The notes under the pieces were generated by a model. The model did not search any database and had not been told where the DNA came from. It worked only from the letters and a program-made list of their open reading frames with translations. Positions 53,347-57,613 of a DNA stretch of 57,613 nucleotides are shown here, in pieces (the first letter of the stretch is position 1; each line of letters begins with the position of its first letter). A program made the position numbers and the translations under genes. This DNA is from Glycomyces paridis (lineage in GTDB: Bacteria; Actinomycetota; Actinomycetes; Mycobacteriales; Micromonosporaceae). Location of the stretch: contig NZ_STGX01000002.1 in assembly GCF_004912155.1 (NCBI RefSeq), positions 391,060 through 448,672 of the forward strand, read 5' to 3'.

Positions 53347-53868
53347 CTAGTGGGACGCCTCTCTATCGCGGCGGCGGGCTTCGAACGCGGCCGAGAGCTC
53401 GCTGCGACGCTCGTTCCACCGCTCGCGCATCTGGGTCATCTCGGTCTTGGTGAATTCCATGAACGCGGCGGTCTGGACGAGCCGGTCGCGGCCGGGGCCC
53501 GCGGGCAGCGACTCGATGCCAGCTACGGCCGTCTCCTGGTAGCGGTCGAGGAAGCCCGCGCGGTCGAGCATGATCGAGCCCCAGATGTCCTCGTCGTTGA
53601 GGCGGTAGACGTCGGCCCTGGTGGAGGCGCGGCGGCCCTTGATGAGCAGCCCGGCCGAGATGAGCTCGCGCACGGCCCCCGAGACGGCGGCGAGGCTGAT
53701 GCCCAGGCCCTCGGCGATCTCCGCCGCCGTGTAGGTGACGTCGTCGTCCACCAGGATGTAAGTGAAGACGCGCGCCGACATGCGCTGCATGCCGCTGGCG
53801 GTGAGGATCGCCGCGAACTGCTCGACGTACTCCAGCAGTGCCCGGCGTTCGGGGCTGTGCGATTCCAT
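53347..53868 (-). CDS. GbsR/MarR-family winged-helix regulator
   Basis: 173 aa from ATG 53868 with GGAGGG upstream. ALLEYVEQFAAILTASGMQR then RVFTYILVDDDVTYTAAEIAEGL (read in pieces) and SLAAVSGAVRELISAGLL form the winged helix. It is divergent from the ABC exporter and is its likely repressor. The dyad at 53917-53934 overlaps both promoters. Confidence 0.88.
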   Translation of the reverse strand: MESHSPERRALLEYVEQFAAILTASGMQRMSARVFTYILVDDDVTYTAAEIAEGLGISLAAVSGAVRELISAGLLIKGRRASTRADVYRLNDEDIWGSIMLDRAGFLDRYQETAVAGIESLPAGPGRDRLVQTAAFMEFTKTEMTQMRERWNERRSELSAAFEARRRDREASH

Positions 53869-53916
53869 CGATTCCCTCCGACGTTGGGTCTTGATGATAT
53901 CTTGACGCACCATAAG

Positions 53917-53934
53917 TTTCACAAATTCGTGAAA
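53917..53934. promoter_or_regulatory. Operator between GbsR-type regulator and ABC exporter
   Basis: TTTCACAAATTCGTGAAA is an 18-bp dyad with perfect 6-bp arms. On the minus side TTGTGA (in its right part) and GATATC are 17 nt apart; on the plus side TAGTTT ends 6 nt before the ABC gene ATG, suggesting a leaderless mRNA. Confidence 0.65.
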
Positions 53935-53953
53935 ATCATGATAGTTTGAGGCC

Positions 53954-54895
53954 ATGAACGCAGTGATCCGCACTGAGAACCTGGTCAAGCGGTTCGGTCA
54001 CGTGACCGCCCTCGACCACCTCAACCTCGAAGTGGCCCAGGGCGAGACCCACGGCTTCCTGGGCCCGAACGGCGCCGGGAAGTCGACCACCATCCGCGTC
54101 CTGCTCGGCATGCTCCGCTCCGACGAGGGCCGCGCCGAGCTCTTCGGTGCCGACCCCTGGAAGGACGCCGCCGAACTCCACCGCCGCCTCGCCTACGTCC
54201 CCGGCGACGTCGCCCTCTGGCCCGGCCTCACCGGCGGCGAGACCGTCGACCTCCTCGGCCGCCTCCGCGGCGGCATCGACAAGCGCAAGCGCGACGACCT
54301 GCTGGAGCGCTTCGACCTCGACCCCCGCAAGAAGGGCCGCTCCTACTCCAAGGGCAACCGCCAGAAGGTCGCCCTCGTCGCCGCGTTCGCCGCCGAGGTC
54401 GACCTGCTCCTGCTCGACGAGCCCACCTCGGGCCTGGACCCGCTCATGGGCGCGGTCTTCAACGAGTGCGTCAAGGAGGCCGCGGCCCAGGGCCGCACCG
54501 TGCTCCTCTCCAGCCACATCATGAGCGAGGTCGAGGCCCTCTGCGACCGGGTGAGCATCATCCGCAAGGGCGTCATCGCCGAGACCGGCACCCTCGCCGA
54601 GATGCGCCACTTCTCGCGCTCGCGCGTGCGCGCCACCCTCAAGCGGCCCGTTGACGGCCTCGCGGATCACGACGGCGTCCACGACCTCAAGACCGACGGC
54701 CTCGACATCGAGTGCAGCATCGAGACCACCGCGCTCGACGCCGTCCTGGCGACCCTGGCCGCCGCGGGCGTCACGGCCCTCACCTGCGAACCGCCCTCGC
54801 TCGAAGAGATCTTCCTGCGCTTCTACGGCGACGAGCTCGCCGCCTCGGGCGTCCCGAACGGCGAGGGCGCCGGCACCGAAGGGGGCGGGGCATGA
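53954..54895 (+). CDS. ABC exporter ATP-binding protein
   Basis: 313 aa. Walker A GPNGAGKST (37-45), Q-loop region YVPGDVALWP, signature segment YSKGNRQKV (a weak match to LSGGQ), Walker B LLLLDEPTSGLDP and the switch His in LLSSHIMSEVEAL. The C-terminal 80 residues are the DrrA-like extension. Its stop overlaps the permease start (ATGA). Probably drug or lipid export. Confidence 0.92.
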   Translation: MNAVIRTENLVKRFGHVTALDHLNLEVAQGETHGFLGPNGAGKSTTIRVLLGMLRSDEGRAELFGADPWKDAAELHRRLAYVPGDVALWPGLTGGETVDLLGRLRGGIDKRKRDDLLERFDLDPRKKGRSYSKGNRQKVALVAAFAAEVDLLLLDEPTSGLDPLMGAVFNECVKEAAAQGRTVLLSSHIMSEVEALCDRVSIIRKGVIAETGTLAEMRHFSRSRVRATLKRPVDGLADHDGVHDLKTDGLDIECSIETTALDAVLATLAAAGVTALTCEPPSLEEIFLRFYGDELAASGVPNGEGAGTEGGGA

Positions 54896-56529
54896 CCACG
54901 GCGGTCGCGGAGATCGAGGACGGCCTGGGCACCCTCGCCGGGACCGGGAAGCTCCTGCGGTTCCAACTGCGGCGCCTGCGCCTGTACCTGGCCGGCTGGC
55001 TCGTCGGCCTCGCCGGCGGCACCTGGTCGGTCGCCGCCTCCTTCCCCGGCCTGTACCCCGACGCGGCCGGACGCGAGTCGTTCGCCGTCACGGTGAACAC
55101 GCCCGCCATGCGCTCGATGACCGGCCCGGAGACCTACATCGAGTCGTACGGCGCGAGCACCGGCGCGATGTTCGCCCACCAGATGATCCTCTGGACGGGC
55201 GCCCTCACCGCCGTCATGTTCATCCTGCTGGTGGTGCGCCTGACCCGCGCCGACGAGGAGACCTCCCGCCTGGAGGTGTTCCGCTCCAACCCGATCGGAC
55301 GACGCGCCGACCTCGCCGCAGCACTCCTGGTCGCACTCATCGCCGCCGTGGCGCTCGGCGCGCTCATGGCCCTGTCCGTCGCGGCACTCCCCGGCGACCA
55401 GGGCGGCAGTGCGATCCTGTTCGGCCTGGCGCACACCGCGGTCGCGGTGGTCTTCGCCGGCATCGCCGCGGTCACCGCGCAGATGGCGAGCTTCGCGGCG
55501 AGCGCCAACGGCCTCGCGTTCGCGGTGCTCGGATGGTCGGCGCTCACCGCCGGGGTCGGCAACGCCCAGGAGAACTGGGTGGTGTGGCTCTCACCGATCG
55601 GGTGGGCGCAGGAGACGTTCGTGTACACGCCCGAGCAGCGCTGGTGGCCGATCGCGTTCGCCGCGGTGGTCGCGCTGCTGACGGTCTGGGCGGCCTTCAC
55701 GCTCATCACGCACCGCGACTTCGGCCAGGGGATGCTCGCGGGCCGACCGGGCCCGGCCTCGGCGAAGCCGAGCCTGCGCAGCGCCACCGCCCTCACCTTC
55801 CGCCTCACACGCGGGATGACCTGGGCCGGAATCATCACCCTGGCACTGCTGGGCGCGGCGTACGGATCGGTCCTCGGCGGCGCCGACGACATGCTCGACG
55901 GCCTCTCGGACGCTGAGCGGGCGCTGCTGGACCAGGGCGGGGCGAGCATCGAGGACAACGTGGGCGCGACCTTCGCCGCGCTGAACGGCCTCTTCGCGAC
56001 CCTCTTCGGGCTCTTGGTGATCGGCCGGGCCCGCAAGGAGGAGACCCAGGGCCGCGGCGAACTCATCGCGGCCGGCGCCGTCGCACGCTCGGGCTGGCCG
56101 GGCTCCTATCTTGCGGCGGCACTGTGGGCCTCGACCTCGGCCGCAGTGGCGGCCGGACTCTTCCTGGGCCTCGCCGGGTCCGGTTCGACCGGCGACTGGG
56201 ACTACTTCGGGCGCCTCCTCTACGCCTCGGTACTCCAACTGCCCGCCGCCTGGACGCTGACGGCCTTCGCTTTCGCGGCCTTCGCTTGGCTGCCGCGCCT
56301 GGGCTGGCTGCGTTGGGTGGCCTGGGTGTGGCTGTTCGTCGTCATGTACTTCGCGAACCTGCTCGACCTGCCCGAGTGGGCCCAGACCGTCTCGCCCTTC
56401 CACCACCTGGCGGCCTACCCGGCCAAGGACATCGACTGGCTCGGCGTCGCCCTGGTGACCGTGGCCGCGGCAGTCCTCGCAGCCCTCGGGTACCTCGGCC
56501 TGCGCAGGCGGGACCTCAACTTCAGCTGA
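54892..56529 (+). CDS. ABC-2 type exporter permease (polyketide-exporter family)
   Basis: 545 aa with about twelve transmembrane segments in two halves (1-270 and 290-545), each starting with RFQLRRLRLYLAGWLVGLAG or FRLTRGMTWAGIITLALLG. This is a fused-duplicate permease as in the 'exporter of polyketide antibiotics' group. PIGRRADLAAALLVALI and AGAVARSGWPGSYLAAALW are matching halves. The substrate is unknown. Confidence 0.9.
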   Translation: MTTAVAEIEDGLGTLAGTGKLLRFQLRRLRLYLAGWLVGLAGGTWSVAASFPGLYPDAAGRESFAVTVNTPAMRSMTGPETYIESYGASTGAMFAHQMILWTGALTAVMFILLVVRLTRADEETSRLEVFRSNPIGRRADLAAALLVALIAAVALGALMALSVAALPGDQGGSAILFGLAHTAVAVVFAGIAAVTAQMASFAASANGLAFAVLGWSALTAGVGNAQENWVVWLSPIGWAQETFVYTPEQRWWPIAFAAVVALLTVWAAFTLITHRDFGQGMLAGRPGPASAKPSLRSATALTFRLTRGMTWAGIITLALLGAAYGSVLGGADDMLDGLSDAERALLDQGGASIEDNVGATFAALNGLFATLFGLLVIGRARKEETQGRGELIAAGAVARSGWPGSYLAAALWASTSAAVAAGLFLGLAGSGSTGDWDYFGRLLYASVLQLPAAWTLTAFAFAAFAWLPRLGWLRWVAWVWLFVVMYFANLLDLPEWAQTVSPFHHLAAYPAKDIDWLGVALVTVAAAVLAALGYLGLRRRDLNFS

Positions 56530-56566
56530 TCTGCTTTACGGAACGCCTGCAAGGAAACCAGGCGCG

Positions 56567-56600
56567 CTGATGCCGGCCTCCGATCGGGGGCCGGCATCAG
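56567..56600 (+). terminator. Terminator after the ABC exporter operon
   Basis: A perfect 12-bp stem (CTGATGCCGGCC and its complement) around 10 nt, 38 nt past the permease stop. Confidence 0.8.
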
Positions 56601-56974
56601 CGTGTCCAGCCCGACACGGACACTCCGAACCAAGTCGGCCGTGCGGCGACGGACCGCTCGGCGACGGGCCAGGCCCTGGGGGCGGGTCCCGCGCCGGGAG
56701 ACTTGGCTGATTGGGCATTGACGGCGGGGTGATGCTCCGGCCCGGTCTTGGGTTTGCCAGCAGGTCCGCAACGGGCCGTACTCCGGGGCTGGCTCTGCGC
56801 CGAGTGACTCGGCCGGTGGGGCAGGGGCGGCAGGGTCTGGTGGCCGGAACCCGAGGCTAAGGCGGGCAGCGACAACGAGCTGCGTGGCCCGTGCGGCCGT
56901 GATGCCGAGCCCGGGGTCGGTTTCGCCCGGCCTTAAGGAAAGCGGCGACAACAAGCTGGTCGGCTGGTGCCGGA
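56601..56974. other. Gap with no recognisable gene
   Basis: About 370 nt. All ORFs are Arg/Pro/Ala-rich and carry no family pattern; I see neither promoter nor RNA gene. Confidence 0.5.
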
Positions 56975-57460
56975 TCGTGTTCGTGGCCGGGCTGACCCGG
57001 TTCCACTGCTTCGGCCCGACCCGATCCGACCCGCTTCGATGTGGCCCAATCCGACCCGATCCGGCTCGACTTGCTCGGAACCGACCCGGCTCGGCCTGCT
57101 TCGGCTCGGCCCGGCCCTCAATGGCCTGACCTGCTCCGGCACAACCTGATCCGACCCGGTTCAGTCCAGCCTAATCCGATCTGGTCTGACCGACCCGGCC
57201 CGGTCTGCTTCGGTTCGACCCGGCCCACTTCGGCCTGACCCGATCCGATCCGGCCCGACTCGCTCGGAACTGACCCGGCCCGGTCTGCTTCGGCCCGGCC
57301 CAGTCCGACCCGATCCGACCAACCCGATCCGGCCGGTTTCGGTTCGACCCGGTCCGCTTCGGCTCACTCCAGCCCGATCCGCTCCGGTCCGACCCGCTTT
57401 GGCCTGGCCCGCTCCGGTCCGACCTGCTCCGGTCTGGCCCGATCCGGTCCGGTGGTGTTC
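56975..57460. repeat. Degenerate pentanucleotide satellite (CCGAY/CCGGY type)
   Basis: About 480 nt in which CCGAC, CCGAT, CCGGC, CCGGT and close variants recur every 5 nt, with the phase slipping occasionally. A 22-nt stretch beginning GACCCGGCCCGGTCTGCTTC is identical at 57192-57213 and 57272-57293, 80 nt (16 units) apart. ORFs on both strands are only translations of the repeat (five-residue period, 15 nt). Confidence 0.8.
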
Positions 57461-57613
57461 GGCACCTGCGGTGCACGATCTCGTACCGGGCCGCATTCGG
57501 TCATACCGATGGCGGCGGTCCTGCCGTGTGTCGCTTCGCTACTCGACCGGTCCTTGGGTGGCAGGCACTGGCGGTGCGTGTCGCCGGGCCCGGCCTGGCG
57601 CTCCCCAGGCGGC

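Noticed and set aside
56415..56954. 179-aa minus-strand ORF after the ABC exporter
   Set aside because: It overlaps the permease 3' end and its terminator and has no motif.
56975..57460. CRISPR-like array
   Set aside because: Units are 5 nt, degenerate and without spacers; no cas gene is present.
57161..57496. ORFs of about 100-111 aa with GPGRT-type repeats
   Set aside because: They are translations of the pentanucleotide satellite; equivalent frames exist on both strands and no start or ribosome binding site fits.

Overview
The window comes from a high-GC Gram-positive actinobacterium. The reasons are strong GC bias at third codon positions, frequent GTG and TTG starts, promoters placed for leaderless transcription, a zinc-type S14, Gly/Arg-rich tails on S3 and S5, a HrdB/SigB-type sigma factor, an Orn oligoribonuclease and DUF1707 membrane proteins. 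The lineage may be near Glycomycetales or Micromonosporales, but the sequence alone does not fix the family.

The backbone is a long run of translation and transcription genes, nearly all on the minus strand, so it reads from high to low coordinate: secE-nusG (53.3-52.0 kb), rplK-rplA, rplJ-rplL, rpoB-rpoC, rpsL-rpsG-fusA-tuf (str), the S10 group (rpsJ to rpsQ), the spc group (rplN to map), then two DUF1707 genes, tRNA-His, orn and a sigma factor. Three blocks of accessory genes interrupt it. (1) Three tandem paralogous Cys-rich lipoprotein genes lie between rplL and rpoB (45.1-49.2 kb). (2) A small membrane protein, a doubtful small ORF and an AbrB-type toxin-antitoxin pair lie between rpoC and rpsL (35.4-36.7 kb). 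(3) A 13.7-kb island sits inside the spc operon, between rplR and rpsE (8.2-21.9 kb).

The spc island looks like a wall-derived amino-sugar salvage locus. It carries a secreted GH25 muramidase, an exported NagZ-like GH3 beta-N-acetylhexosaminidase, a lipoprotein-dependent sugar ABC importer (binding protein and two permeases), a BadF-type N-acetylglucosamine kinase, a MurQ-type MurNAc-6-phosphate etherase and two RpiR/MurR-type regulators. It also holds a secreted GH43-CBM13 enzyme, a VapBC-like pair and a coiled-coil membrane protein whose stop codon appears to be lost. The inferred route is: GH25 and NagZ release amino sugars outside the cell, the ABC importer brings them in, the kinase makes the 6-phosphate, MurQ removes lactate, and the RpiR proteins sense the sugar phosphates. 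No transposase or integrase is visible.

The ribosomal genes on both sides of the island are insulated. A strong terminator follows rplR. The detached rpsE-rpmD-rplO group has its own promoter, whose -10 and start region closely match the S10 promoter at the head of the parent operon. Several ribosomal and RNA polymerase promoters here share a TTGCG box 6-7 nt after the -10. The alpha operon (infA-rpmJ-rpsM-rpsK-rpsD-rpoA-rplQ), usually next to map, is absent.

At the right edge a GbsR/MarR-type regulator is divergent from an ABC exporter (ATPase and permease) around a shared palindrome. The last kilobase is non-coding and includes a degenerate pentanucleotide satellite.
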